DNA of 64,000 bases from JBJHDF01 sp050486405 (GTDB taxonomy: Bacteria; Pseudomonadota; Gammaproteobacteria; Pseudomonadales; Cellvibrionaceae), in contig JBJHDF010000020.1 of the NCBI GenBank assembly GCA_050486405.1, positions 15,864 through 79,863 of the forward strand, given 5' to 3'. Position 1 is the stretch's first letter. The number at the start of each line of letters is the position of its first letter. The position numbers were made by a program, and so were the translations under genes. The notes beneath the pieces are model-generated. The model did not search any database and was not told where the DNA came from. It was given only the letters and a program-made list of their open reading frames with translations. Shown here piece after piece: positions 1 through 9,128 of the stretch.

Positions 1-2
1 AC

Positions 3-566
3 GATATTCAGGTGGGCAATGGCCGCACCGGCACCTTTTTCAGTTTTGAGCGTGCCGGCATACACCCGGACATGGTGTGTCTGTCCAAGTCCATCGGCGG
101 CGGTCTGCCCATGGCGCTGCTGCTGATGCGGCCCGAGCTGGATCAGTGGCAGCCGGGCGAGCACACGGGTACGTTTCGCGGCAACAATCTGGCTTTTGTG
201 GCGGCGGTGGAAACCCTGGCTTTCTGGGACAACGACGATCTGGCCAAGGCCATTGCGCACAAGGGTAGGTTACTGGCGCAGGAGCTGGAAAAACTGGCCG
301 GGGAGTTTCCCCAGTTTGAACCCAAAGTGCGCGGCTTGGGGATGGTCTGGGGTATCGAGTTTTCAGCGGGTGTGGCCAGCGAAACTTCGCAGGAGGCATT
401 CAGTCGTGGCCTGATTATCGAGACCGCCGGCTCTCAGGATCAGGTGCTGAAGTTTTTGCCCTCACTGTTGATTGAGGAAGAGCTTCTGCACGAAGGCCTG
501 GGTATTATCCGTGAGTCTCTGGCGACCCTGGCCGAGCGGCGGGAGAAGATGCTCACGGGGGAATAG
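3..566 (+). CDS. EctB-like diaminobutyrate--2-oxoglutarate transaminase (5' truncated by window)
   Basis: This is the C-terminal part of a class III PLP-dependent aminotransferase. The open frame enters from the window edge, and about 188 residues are visible. The run DIQVGNGRTGTFFSFE, then LSKSIGGGLPM with the PLP-binding Lys in SKS, then GEHTGTFRGN closely resembles EctB, which makes L-2,4-diaminobutyrate from aspartate semialdehyde and glutamate. EctB is normally about 420 residues, so roughly half is missing. The next gene is a TatD-type hydrolase rather than ectC. The substrate could therefore be another omega-amino acid, and an ectoine role is not proven. Confidence 0.72.
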   Translation, partial: DIQVGNGRTGTFFSFERAGIHPDMVCLSKSIGGGLPMALLLMRPELDQWQPGEHTGTFRGNNLAFVAAVETLAFWDNDDLAKAIAHKGRLLAQELEKLAGEFPQFEPKVRGLGMVWGIEFSAGVASETSQEAFSRGLIIETAGSQDQVLKFLPSLLIEEELLHEGLGIIRESLATLAERREKMLTGE

Positions 567-573
567 GTGACGG

Positions 574-1356
574 GTGCTGATCGACAGCCATTGCCATTTT
601 GACTTTTCCGCTTTTGATGCGGATCGCGCTGCGGTCTGGCAGCGGTGCCGGCAGGCGGGCGTGTCGGCACTGATCATCCCCGGTGTCGCTCCGGCGCAGT
701 GGGCGCTGACGCAACAGGTCAGCGGGCAACTGGCGGGTGTTTACCATGGTCTGGGGGTACACCCCTGGTGGGTCGACGATGCGCTGTCCGCAACGGATCA
801 CCTGACCCGCTGTCGCCGCTCGCTGGCCGGGGCGTTGAACGCGCCGGGCTGTGTGGCGCTGGGCGAGTGCGGGCTGGATGCCCTGATCGACACACCCCTG
901 GCAACCCAGATACCGGTGTTGACGATGCAACTGGAGCTGGCCTGTGAACTGGACAAACCCCTGATTCTGCATTGCCGCAAGGCCCACAACGAACTGCTGC
1001 AACTGCTGACCCGGCACAGGCCCGCTGCCGGCGGTGTGGTGCACGCCTTCAGCGGCAGCGCGGAGTTGGCGCTGCAGTACTGGCGGCTGGGATTTCGGCT
1101 GGGCATCGGTGGCACCATCACCTACCCGCGGGCGAACAAGACCCGGGAGGCGGTGCGGCAACTGCCGCTGGAGGCGCTGCTGCTGGAAACCGACGCGCCG
1201 GATATGCCTCTGTCCGGTCGCCAGGGGCAGCGCAACAGCCCCGAGTATCTGCCGGACATTGCCCGGGCGCTGGCGTCCTTGCGCGGCGAAACACTGCAGC
1301 GCATTGCCGAAACCACCACGGCGAATGCGCGGCAGCTTTTCAGCCTTCCACTTTAG
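574..1356 (+). CDS. TatD-family metal-dependent hydrolase (YjjV-like)
   Basis: 260-residue amidohydrolase-fold protein of the TatD/YcfH/YjjV family, which are Mg-dependent DNases or hydrolases. The N-terminal metal motif is DSHCHFD (residues 4-10). The strand-end residues GECGLD, ILHCRKA and LLETDAP follow in the expected order, as does HAFSGS. The start is a GTG 7 bases after the preceding stop, so it is probably translated with the aminotransferase. The 3' end overlaps the oppositely oriented tcdA by 17 bases. Family assignment is firm; the natural substrate is not known from sequence. Confidence 0.85.
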   Translation: MLIDSHCHFDFSAFDADRAAVWQRCRQAGVSALIIPGVAPAQWALTQQVSGQLAGVYHGLGVHPWWVDDALSATDHLTRCRRSLAGALNAPGCVALGECGLDALIDTPLATQIPVLTMQLELACELDKPLILHCRKAHNELLQLLTRHRPAAGGVVHAFSGSAELALQYWRLGFRLGIGGTITYPRANKTREAVRQLPLEALLLETDAPDMPLSGRQGQRNSPEYLPDIARALASLRGETLQRIAETTTANARQLFSLPL

Positions 1357-2149
1357 CCAAGTATCGGTCGATGGCTTTGCTGGCGGCCAAAAAACCGAAG
1401 GTGCCGGTCACCATCACCAACGAACCCAGGCCGCCGGCGCAATCCAGCTTGATGCCCTCGCCACCCTGTTTCTGCTGGCAGACGGAGCCGTCCGGCTGGG
1501 CAAAGGTCATCTGTTCCGTGGAGTAGACGGCGTCGATGCGAAACTTGCGCCGGGTATCGCGGGCGAAATTGTGATGGCGGTAGAGCAGGGTGCGCACCTT
1601 GCCCAGCAGTGGATCGTAGGCGGTGTTGCCCAGGTCGCCGACCCTTATCTGACGCAGGTCGGTCTTGCCGCCGGACGAACCCACGGTAACCAGCCGCACC
1701 TTGATGGCGCTGCAGTAGGCCGCCAGTCGCGCCTTGATATGGGCGGCGTCTATGGCGTCGATAACAACCTGGTGACGTTGGTCGATAAGCGTCGTCAGGT
1801 TGTCTTTGGTGAGAAAGCTCTCGTGGCTGTGCAGAATCAGTTCGGGGTTGATGGCCCGCAACCGCTGACTGAGCACGGTGTTCTTGCTCTGGCCGATGGT
1901 GGCATCCAGGGTGTGCAGTTGCCGGTTGGTGTTGGTCACGCAGACGCCGTCCATTTCGATCAGGGTCAGCTCGCCCACGCCTGTTCGCGCCAGCGCTTCC
2001 GCCGTCCAACTGCCGACCCCGCCCAGTCCCACCACCACAAAGTGCGCCCGGGCCAATGCCGCCAGCGCCGCTTCCCCGTAAATACGCGCTACTCCACCGA
2101 AGCGCTGGCGGTAGTGCCCGGAGAGTGTGCTTGCCGATGACTGTGTCAC
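1340..2149 (-). CDS. tcdA: tRNA threonylcarbamoyladenosine dehydratase
   Basis: 269-residue E1-like (ThiF/MoeB fold) enzyme. TcdA (CsdL) catalyses ATP-dependent dehydration of t6A37 in tRNA to the cyclic ct6A form. The N-terminal stretch RFGGVARIYGE and the nucleotide-binding loop VVGLGGVGSW (about residues 39-48) are typical, followed by NRQLH and DAIDAAHIKA. Length matches the family (about 268). The GTG start overlaps the stop of the upstream aromatic aminotransferase (GTGA), so the two form an operon. The 3' end overlaps the convergent TatD gene. Confidence 0.92.
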   Translation of the reverse strand: MTQSSASTLSGHYRQRFGGVARIYGEAALAALARAHFVVVGLGGVGSWTAEALARTGVGELTLIEMDGVCVTNTNRQLHTLDATIGQSKNTVLSQRLRAINPELILHSHESFLTKDNLTTLIDQRHQVVIDAIDAAHIKARLAAYCSAIKVRLVTVGSSGGKTDLRQIRVGDLGNTAYDPLLGKVRTLLYRHHNFARDTRRKFRIDAVYSTEQMTFAQPDGSVCQQKQGGEGIKLDCAGGLGSLVMVTGTFGFLAASKAIDRYLAKVEG

Positions 2150-3339
2150 TCTGCCAGTACGTGGGCGATGGCGTTACCGACATAGTCCAGCCGATCGGCG
2201 CTCAGGCCGGCGACGTTGATGCGGCTGTTGTCGGTCATGTAGATGCTGTAGTCCCGGCGCAGTGTCTGTACCTGCTGTGGGCTCAGACCGAGAAACGAGA
2301 ACATGCCCTTTTCCCGGGTGATAAAGCTGAAATCCTGCGACTGTTTTTTGTGCAGGGTGTTGACCAGTTGCTGACGCAGACTCTGGATGCGCCGGCGCAT
2401 CTGCGTCAGCTCACTCTGCCACTGATTGGTCAGCTCCGGCGAGTGCAGAATGATGTCGATAATGGCGCTGCCGTGGGACGGCGGCATGGAATAGATCCCC
2501 CGGGTGACGTTGAGCATCTGGCTTTGTACGGCATCGGCCTGAACGCAACTGCCCATCACCACCGTCAGAGCCCCGGCCCGCTCGCGGTAGAGGCCGAAGT
2601 TCTTGGAAAAGGAGGTGGCCACCAGCAGTTCCGGCAGTGTTTCCGCCAGCAGCCGGATACCGTAGGCGTCTTCCGCCAGGCCCTCGCCAAAACCCTGGTA
2701 GGCGGTATCGATAAAGCCCACCAGTTGTCTGTCTTGCATCAGCTCGGCCAGTTTCTGCCACTGTTCCTGGCTGAGATCCGCGCCGCTGGGGTTGTGGCAG
2801 CAGGCGTGCAGCAGCACCAGATCGCCCGGCTCGGCTTGTTCGAGGGCTCGCAGCATGGCCTCGAATTCCAGGCCGTGCTGTTCGTAGTTGTAGTAGGGGT
2901 ATTCCTGCAGTGTCAGTCCGGCATTGCCCAGCAGGGGAATGTGGTTGGCCCAGGTGGGCGTGCTGACCCAGACGGTGGCGCCCGGTCTGGCGCGCTGAAT
3001 CAGTTCGGCGGCCACACGCAGGGCGCCGCAGCCGCCGGGCGTCTGAATGGTGCGCACGCGGCTGTCCGCCATGGCGGTGTGGGACTGGCCCAGCAACAGC
3101 TGGTTGACCGCCGCGTTGGCGCCGGGGTAGCCGGCGGGGTTGGTGTAGGCCTTGCTGGTTTCCTGCTGCAACCGTTGCCGCTCGGCGGCGATCACCGCCG
3201 CCAGTATGGGTGTCTGCCCGGTTTCATCCTTGTACACCCCCACGCCCAGGTCCACCTTGTCGGGGTTGTCGTCCTGGGCGAAGGCCTGACTGAGGCCGAG
3301 AATGGGATCAGCGGGCAGCTGCGGCAGAAGGTCGAGCAT
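2146..3339 (-). CDS. Aspartate/aromatic amino acid aminotransferase (TyrB/AspC type)
   Basis: 397-residue class I PLP aminotransferase. It begins with a short leader and then DPILGLSQAFAQD and KVDLGVGVYKDE, characteristic of the AspC/TyrB subgroup. The PLP lysine lies in TSFSKNFGLYRER, and HNPSGAD carries the conserved Asn. The family transfers amino groups between aspartate or aromatic amino acids and 2-oxoglutarate in the cytoplasm. The ATG at 3339 is chosen because an AAGGA ribosome-binding site lies about 9 bases upstream and homologues start here. It is translationally coupled to tcdA and divergent from hisC. AspC versus TyrB cannot be separated by eye. Confidence 0.88.
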   Translation of the reverse strand: MLDLLPQLPADPILGLSQAFAQDDNPDKVDLGVGVYKDETGQTPILAAVIAAERQRLQQETSKAYTNPAGYPGANAAVNQLLLGQSHTAMADSRVRTIQTPGGCGALRVAAELIQRARPGATVWVSTPTWANHIPLLGNAGLTLQEYPYYNYEQHGLEFEAMLRALEQAEPGDLVLLHACCHNPSGADLSQEQWQKLAELMQDRQLVGFIDTAYQGFGEGLAEDAYGIRLLAETLPELLVATSFSKNFGLYRERAGALTVVMGSCVQADAVQSQMLNVTRGIYSMPPSHGSAIIDIILHSPELTNQWQSELTQMRRRIQSLRQQLVNTLHKKQSQDFSFITREKGMFSFLGLSPQQVQTLRRDYSIYMTDNSRINVAGLSADRLDYVGNAIAHVLAE

Positions 3340-3447
3340 GATCGGAATTTCCTTACAGGTAGTTTTGGCGGGTGAGCGCGTAATAGTATCCCGAGATGGG
3401 TTGCGTAAGTCCAGCCATGTTGAGGCGGCGGGAGCAGCCGTTTTTTG

Positions 3448-3453
3448 TATAAT
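3448..3453 (+). promoter_or_regulatory. Candidate -10 element upstream of hisC
   Basis: A perfect TATAAT hexamer sits 28 bases before the hisC ATG, preceded by a run of T. No convincing -35 box is found at 16-18 bases; the nearest TTGAGG (3420-3425) is 22 bases away. It lies in the 142-base divergent spacer between the aminotransferase gene and hisC. Confidence 0.4.
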
Positions 3454-3481
3454 GGGCGCCACTACCTCAATCGGAGTCTGT

Positions 3482-4537
3482 ATGTCGCGCTATTGGAGTG
3501 AAGTGGTCCGCCAACTGGTGCCCTATGTGCCCGGTGAACAGCCGCAGGTGGAAGGGCTGATCAAGCTCAACACCAATGAGAGCCCCTATCCACCTTCGCC
3601 CCGGGTGCAACAGATTCTGGATCGCGATGTGGTGGAGCGGTTGCGCCTCTACCCTGATCCCAATTCCCGCCGTCTGAAACAGGCCATCGCCGATTATTAT
3701 CGCGTGCCGGCCAGCCGGGTGTTTGTCGGCAACGGTTCAGATGAGGTGCTGGCACTGGCCTTTATGGCATTTTTCCAGCAGCCCCAACCCCTGCTGTACC
3801 CGGATATCAGCTACGGTTTTTACCCGGTGTATTGCCAGTTGTTCGGCATAGAAAACCGCCAGGTGCCGCTGCGCGAGGATTTCCGGCTGGCGCTGGAGGA
3901 TTACCGTCAGCCCAATGGCGGCATTGTGTTCCCGAACCCCAACGCCCCCACCGGTATGGCGTTGCCCCTGGCAGACATCGAGGCACTGCTGCAGGACAAT
4001 CCGGATACGGTGGTACTGGTGGACGAAGCCTATGTCGATTTTGGTGCGGAAACCGCCGTATCATTGGTGGACCGCTACCCCAATCTGCTGGTGGTACAGA
4101 CACTGTCGAAATCCCGCTCCCTGGCGGGACTGCGCCTGGGCTTTGCCATCGGTCAGGAAGACTTGATGGAGGGGCTGGAGCGGGTCAAGAATTCATTCAA
4201 CTCCTACCCGGTGGACCGCCTGGCGGAACTGGCGGCCACCGCCGCCATGGAAGACGTGGATTACTTTCAGCAATGTCGCGACCAGGTGATTGCCAATCGG
4301 GACTGGACCAGCCGGCAGCTGGCGGCGCTGGGGTTCACGGTGCTGCCCTCCCAGGCCAACTTTGTCTTTGCGCAGCCGCCGGGAGATGCGGCCCAACTGG
4401 CGGATGCGTTGCGCCAGGAGGGTATTCTGGTGCGTTATTTCGCCCGTCCGCCCATTGATTCTTTCCTGCGCATCAGTATAGGCTCCCGGGAGGACATGGA
4501 GCGCCTTGTGAATACACTGAAAACTTTGCTGAACTGA
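3482..4537 (+). CDS. hisC: Histidinol-phosphate aminotransferase
   Basis: 351-residue PLP enzyme of histidine biosynthesis that converts imidazole-acetol phosphate and glutamate to L-histidinol phosphate. Characteristic motifs are LNTNESPYPPSP, GNGSDEVLALAF, FPNPNAPTG, LVDEAYVDF and the PLP-lysine motif TLSKSRSLAGLRLG. LRISIG near the end contains the conserved substrate-binding Arg. Length fits HisC. The ATG is preceded by CGGAGT. It stands alone and divergent from the tyrB-like gene, away from a his operon, which is common for the HisC2 copy in pseudomonads. Confidence 0.92.
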   Translation: MSRYWSEVVRQLVPYVPGEQPQVEGLIKLNTNESPYPPSPRVQQILDRDVVERLRLYPDPNSRRLKQAIADYYRVPASRVFVGNGSDEVLALAFMAFFQQPQPLLYPDISYGFYPVYCQLFGIENRQVPLREDFRLALEDYRQPNGGIVFPNPNAPTGMALPLADIEALLQDNPDTVVLVDEAYVDFGAETAVSLVDRYPNLLVVQTLSKSRSLAGLRLGFAIGQEDLMEGLERVKNSFNSYPVDRLAELAATAAMEDVDYFQQCRDQVIANRDWTSRQLAALGFTVLPSQANFVFAQPPGDAAQLADALRQEGILVRYFARPPIDSFLRISIGSREDMERLVNTLKTLLN

Positions 4538-4831
4538 ATAAAAAAAACCGGCAGCGGCGGAAAAATGGGCTACACTTGCAGCTACCCACGGTTTTTACTA
4601 CATTAACCTGAATCGGAATGACCAGTCAGCAGGGTAGCTTCTCGCAAGGCTGGCTGTGGCGCCTGAATTTTGACCACGCCTGTTGTTGGGAACAGGAAAG
4701 CGTAAAATCGTCAAAATTCTCATTGCGTACGGGGCCAGCTTATATATGCAGCATGTGATACGAGCGCCCTGCGGTTGTTTGCCGTCAGCAGCTCGTAATC
4801 ACACAGGCTGGGCACCCACAACTGGGCGATT
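4538..4831. other. Non-coding spacer between hisC and the GGDEF/EAL gene
   Basis: 294 bases with no convincing gene. It starts with a poly-A run just after the hisC stop and probably carries the promoter of the c-di-GMP gene. No clear -35/-10 pair, terminator hairpin or known riboswitch was recognised. Confidence 0.5.
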
Positions 4832-7129
4832 ATGCATAACAAGAATACAGCGGTTGAATTGATCAAGAAGTATCAACTACTGTTCACCGATCTCGGTCAC
4901 AAGCAGATAGCCGAGCGTCTGGTGGGATTGGTGGTCAATAAGCCCTTTGTCAACCGGGTGGCCCTGATCGTGAATCGGGACGGCCGTCACTTTGTGGATG
5001 CCATTGCCAGCCGCCGGGGCGACGAAGAGCCTTTGGTCACCCGCGTGGGTACCGCCCTGTCGCAACTGAAAAATCTCTCCCGTGATCATATAGCTTCGGT
5101 ATTCGCCAGTGGCGAACCCTTGACGCTCGATGCTGCCGTGTTGGATCAGGCTCTGGCGGACAAGCGACCCGCCCTGTGCAATGGCTGTTATCTTTACCCT
5201 GTGCGCGAGCATGACAAAACCATTGCGGTGTTCTACTTGGAGACCGGTGACGATTTGCCCGGGTTGTTGAAAAGCGCGGCGGAGCTGGAAACTTTCTGGG
5301 TGTTCAGTGCGCTGCTGGTGCGCCAACTCATCGATATGTGGCGTCACGAGGACCAGGCTGAACGGTTTCGCATGGCCGAGCAGGCACTGTGGGCCAGCGA
5401 GACCTACCTGAACGCTATTTTGCAGCACTCTCCGGCGCTGATCTCGGTGAAGGATCTGGATGGCAATGTGGTGTTGGCCAGTGAGCACTACAAGCAATTG
5501 GCCAACGTGGACGACAGCGGCTTTGTCGGCAAGAACGTGTTCGACGTTTACCCCCGGGAAGTCGCCCAGACTTTGTGGGATATCGATCAGGCCACCCGTG
5601 ACAAGCGCCAAACCTTTGAGTCCGAATTGGAACTGATGCACAAGGACGGCAGCCTGCACACCTACCTGATGGTCAAGTTTCCCCTGCGCAACAAGCAGGA
5701 TGCCGTGTTCGGTGTCTGCACCATCTGCACGGACATCTCCGAGCACAAGATGGCGGAGAACGCCCTGCGCGAGCAGCAGTCGCGGCTCAACTATATGGCG
5801 TTTCACGATGCGTTGACGTCACTGCCCAACCGCTCGCTGTTCTACGACCGGGTGTTCCACAGTCTGGCCCGGGCTCGGCGCAGCAACAGCAAACTGGCGT
5901 TGTTGCTGCTGGATATCGACCGCTTCAAGAACATCAATGACAGCCTCGGTCACGACTCCGGCGACCTGCTGCTGAAAACCATCGCTCTGCGCCTGAGCGA
6001 GGGCGTGCGCGACATGGATACGGTGGCACGCCTGGGCGGTGACGAATTCGTGGTGGTGCTGGAAGGCATTCAGGATATGGACGACGTGATATTCGTTGCC
6101 AATAAACTGCTGACCACGCTGGCCCGGCCCATGGATATCTCTGGCCACGATATCACCACCACGGTGAGCATCGGCGTCAGCGTTTTTCCCGAAGATGGCG
6201 CCGATGCCGATGAGCTGTTGAAAAATGCCGATATCGCCATGTACAAGGCCAAGGAAGCCGGCAAGAACAACTGCCAGTTCTACACCAAGGGCATGAGCGC
6301 CACCGCCGTCAATTATCTGCTGCTGGAAAACGATCTGCGGCGGGCGGTGGAGCAGGAGCAGCTGATACTGCATTACCAGCCCCAGATCGATCTGCAAACG
6401 GGGCAACTGGTCAGCGTCGAAGCCCTGGTGCGTTGGCAGCATCCGGAGCGCGGTCTGGTGTCGCCGGCGCACTTCATCCCGCTGGCCGAAGAGACGGGGC
6501 TCATTGTGCCCATCGGCGACTGGGTGCTGCGCGAAGCCTGCCGGCAGTATCGATCCTGGCAACTGGCGGGCATGGACGTGGGCAAGATGGCGGTGAATCT
6601 GTCGCCGCGTCAGTTCCGGCAGCGGGACTTCCCCGGCAAGGTGTGTGCGGTGCTGAAGGAAACCGGCATGTCCGCCGAAAATCTCGAGCTGGAAATCACA
6701 GAAAGCTCAGCCATGGAGCATGCCAGCGAAACCATCAATCAGCTCAACCAGTTGCACGAGATGAACCTGTCTCTGGCCATTGACGACTTCGGCACCGGTT
6801 ATTCGTCGCTGTCCTATCTGAAGCGCTTCCCGATTCAGAAGCTGAAAATCGACAGCAGTTTCATCAACGATATTCGTGACGATCTCAACGATGCCGCCAT
6901 TGCCAAATCCATTATCGGACTGGCGCACAACATGCAGTTGAAAGTGGTGGCCGAAGGCGTGGAAAAGGAATGGCAGGTGGAGTGGTTGCGCGAGCAGGGT
7001 TGCGATCAGGCCCAGGGTTTTCTGTTTGCCAAGCCACTGAGTCCGGTGCAGTTGCAGGCACACTTTGGCAAAAGCGGGTTCTCCTTTGACGGTAACGTGA
7101 TCGAGCTCAAAAACGCCAAAAAAGCCTGA
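4832..7129 (+). CDS. PAS-GGDEF-EAL cyclic-di-GMP signalling protein
   Basis: 765-residue cytoplasmic protein with no membrane helix seen. The first ~175 residues look GAF-like, followed by a PAS domain (about 195-305, ending in the DISEHK signature). The GGDEF domain starts with YMAFHDALTSLPNR and has an intact GGDEF motif at 402-406. An inhibitory-site RDMD lies five residues before it. The EAL domain has EALVRW at 530 and DDFGTGYSSL, so both cyclase and phosphodiesterase activities look possible. Its stop is 3 bases from the stop of the convergent rimB-rimK-aspartoacylase operon. Confidence 0.93.
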   Translation: MHNKNTAVELIKKYQLLFTDLGHKQIAERLVGLVVNKPFVNRVALIVNRDGRHFVDAIASRRGDEEPLVTRVGTALSQLKNLSRDHIASVFASGEPLTLDAAVLDQALADKRPALCNGCYLYPVREHDKTIAVFYLETGDDLPGLLKSAAELETFWVFSALLVRQLIDMWRHEDQAERFRMAEQALWASETYLNAILQHSPALISVKDLDGNVVLASEHYKQLANVDDSGFVGKNVFDVYPREVAQTLWDIDQATRDKRQTFESELELMHKDGSLHTYLMVKFPLRNKQDAVFGVCTICTDISEHKMAENALREQQSRLNYMAFHDALTSLPNRSLFYDRVFHSLARARRSNSKLALLLLDIDRFKNINDSLGHDSGDLLLKTIALRLSEGVRDMDTVARLGGDEFVVVLEGIQDMDDVIFVANKLLTTLARPMDISGHDITTTVSIGVSVFPEDGADADELLKNADIAMYKAKEAGKNNCQFYTKGMSATAVNYLLLENDLRRAVEQEQLILHYQPQIDLQTGQLVSVEALVRWQHPERGLVSPAHFIPLAEETGLIVPIGDWVLREACRQYRSWQLAGMDVGKMAVNLSPRQFRQRDFPGKVCAVLKETGMSAENLELEITESSAMEHASETINQLNQLHEMNLSLAIDDFGTGYSSLSYLKRFPIQKLKIDSSFINDIRDDLNDAAIAKSIIGLAHNMQLKVVAEGVEKEWQVEWLREQGCDQAQGFLFAKPLSPVQLQAHFGKSGFSFDGNVIELKNAKKA

Positions 7130-7138
7130 GCATCAGGC
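7118..7138 (-). terminator. Rho-independent terminator for the rimB-rimK operon
   Basis: Read on the minus strand, GCCTGA-TGC-TCAGGC (7138 to 7124) forms a 6-bp stem with a 3-base loop and is followed by six T (7123-7118). The hairpin overlaps the stop codons of both convergent genes. The stem is short, so strength is uncertain. Confidence 0.6.
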
Positions 7139-8200
7139 CTCCAGTGAATCATCCTGACCGATAAAGAACGGTTCTTCCAGTTCGTCGCTGAAGCTTTCCT
7201 GAAAGTCCACCAGTTGATCCACCACCTGGCGGGTCTGGCGTTTGAAGCTGGCCAGATGAAACAGCGCCTCGCCCTCGTGCACCAGTGGCAGGTTGCTCAG
7301 ACCGATGACAATGGCCTCGGCGGGCGCCCGCACCGGTTCTTCGTTCAATCCCACCGGGTCGGCGATGTAGCCCAGCACCTCCCCCTTTTTCACCCGGGCG
7401 CCCAGACGCACCAGGCTGCGCACTATGCCGCTGGTGGTGGCCCGCACCCAGCGGCTGTCGTCGGCCACAACGGCGCCGTTGCCATGCCCCGCTTTCTTGC
7501 GGCTGGAGAGCATGCCCAGGTGGCGCATGACGTTGATAATTCCCCGGGTGCCGGCGCGAATGCACAGTTCGTCAAAGCGCAGGGCTTCTCCGGCCTCGTA
7601 CAGCAGCAGGGGAATGCCGTTCTCCGCTGCCGTATCGCGCAGGGAACCGTCGCGCAGCTTGGCGTCCAGTACCACCGGCACGCCGAAAGCGAGTGCCAGT
7701 TCCCGGGTCTGTTCCTGACTCAGATCGGCGCGGATCTGTGGCAGATTGGAGCGATGCCGGGCGCCGGTGTGCAGATCGATGGCGTGGGTACAGTGGCGCA
7801 GTATCTCCTGCACCAGAGTGTGCGCCACCCGGCCGGCCAGGGAGCCCCGGTCGCTGCCGGGAAAGCTGCGGTTCAGATCCCGGCCGTCCGGCAGGTAGCG
7901 CGACTGGTTGAGAAAGCCGTGCACATTGACCACGGGAATGGCCAGCAGGGTGCCACGCAGCTGATTGAGTTGCTTGTAGTTGAGCAGACGGCGCACCACA
8001 TCCACACCGTTGAGTTCATCGCCGTGGATGGCGGCGCAGACCAGCAGGCAGGGGCCGGGGCGGCGGCCGTGCACCACATGCACGCGCAGTTCCACATCGG
8101 TGTGGGTGTACATGGCCGCCAGCGGTATGTCCACCGCCTTGCGCTCACCCGGCGCCACGGTGACGCCGCCTATTTCCAGATTCCGGGCTTTGCTGCTCAC
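7133..8200 (-). CDS. Succinylglutamate desuccinylase/aspartoacylase family zinc hydrolase
   Basis: 355-residue M14-like zinc carboxypeptidase-fold protein (AstE/AspA family). Zinc ligands are visible in AAIHGDELNG (His, Glu) and AIDLHTG (His), with DLNRSFPG between them. A C-terminal beta-barrel segment includes GEVLGYIADP. The start is a GTG 19 bases after the rimK stop with GGAG about 8 bases upstream; a longer reading would run into rimK. It is the last gene of rimB-rimK-this gene. The family removes acyl groups from amino acids. Next to rimK it may act on glutamylated or related amino-acid conjugates, but that is inference. Confidence 0.85.
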   Translation of the reverse strand: MSSKARNLEIGGVTVAPGERKAVDIPLAAMYTHTDVELRVHVVHGRRPGPCLLVCAAIHGDELNGVDVVRRLLNYKQLNQLRGTLLAIPVVNVHGFLNQSRYLPDGRDLNRSFPGSDRGSLAGRVAHTLVQEILRHCTHAIDLHTGARHRSNLPQIRADLSQEQTRELALAFGVPVVLDAKLRDGSLRDTAAENGIPLLLYEAGEALRFDELCIRAGTRGIINVMRHLGMLSSRKKAGHGNGAVVADDSRWVRATTSGIVRSLVRLGARVKKGEVLGYIADPVGLNEEPVRAPAEAIVIGLSNLPLVHEGEALFHLASFKRQTRQVVDQLVDFQESFSDELEEPFFIGQDDSLEA

Positions 8201-8219
8201 GGTTTTGCTCCCAGGTACG

Positions 8220-9128
8220 TCAGCCGCGACCGCCTTTGGTGCGGTTGTTGTGGGGTCGGGCGTTTTCCTCGACAAAGCGGATGATGGCGCCGGCCACATC
8301 CTTGTGGGTTGCCCCTTCGATGCCCTCCAGCCCCGGTGAGGAATTCACCTCCATGATCAGTGGCCCGCGCTCGGATCGCAGCAGATCCACGCCGGCCACC
8401 GCCAGACCCATGGTGCGCGCGGCCTTGATCGCGGTTTCCCGCTCCTGAGGCGTCAGCTTGACCACCCTGGCAGTGCCGCCCCGATGCAGGTTGGAGCGGA
8501 ACTCCCCGTCCGAGGCGGTACGCTGCATGGCGGCCACCACCTTGCTGCCGATCACCAGGGCGCGGATGTCGCTGCCGCCGGCTTCCTTGATAAATTCCTG
8601 TACCAGAAACTCCGCCTGCAGCTCGCGAAAAGCCTCGATCACACTCTCTGCCGCCTTGATGGTTTCCGCCAGTACCACGCCCCGGCCCTGGGTACCCTTG
8701 CACAGTTTGACCACCAGCGGTGCGCCACCCACCAGCTTGATCAGATCGCGGGTGTTGTGCACGTGGTAGGCGAAACTGGTGCGCGGCAGCCCCAGGCCCT
8801 TGCGCGACAGCAGTTGCAGGGCGCGCAGCTTGTCCCGGGAGCGGCCCAGGGCAACAGACTCGGTGAGACAGTAGACGCCCATCATCTCAAACTGACGAAT
8901 TACCGCCAGCCCGTAATGGGTTACCGAAGCACCGATGCGCGGTATCACCGCGTCAAAACCTTCCAGCTTTTCGCCCCGACACCACATCACCGGGTTGGCC
9001 GAGGTGATGTCCATATAGCACTTGAGGATATCGATGACATGCATCTCGTGGCCCCGCTCGGCGCCGGCTTCCAGCAGGCGACGGGTGGAGTAGAGTGATT
9101 TGTTGCGGGATAGAACGGCAATCTTCAT
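8220..9128 (-). CDS. rimK: Ribosomal protein S6--L-glutamate ligase (RimK)
   Basis: 302-residue ATP-grasp ligase that adds glutamate residues to the C-terminus of ribosomal protein S6. The N-terminal MKIAVLSRNKSLYSTRRLLEA, then PRIGASVTHYG, PLVVKLCKGTQGRGV and the metal-binding EVNSSPGLEGIE agree closely with RimK, and the length is the same (about 300). It overlaps the upstream protease gene by 4 bases (ATGA). In Pseudomonas, rimK sits in a rimABK operon tuned by c-di-GMP. Here a PAS-GGDEF-EAL gene lies directly at the operon's end. Confidence 0.94.
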   Translation of the reverse strand: MKIAVLSRNKSLYSTRRLLEAGAERGHEMHVIDILKCYMDITSANPVMWCRGEKLEGFDAVIPRIGASVTHYGLAVIRQFEMMGVYCLTESVALGRSRDKLRALQLLSRKGLGLPRTSFAYHVHNTRDLIKLVGGAPLVVKLCKGTQGRGVVLAETIKAAESVIEAFRELQAEFLVQEFIKEAGGSDIRALVIGSKVVAAMQRTASDGEFRSNLHRGGTARVVKLTPQERETAIKAARTMGLAVAGVDLLRSERGPLIMEVNSSPGLEGIEGATHKDVAGAIIRFVEENARPHNNRTKGGRG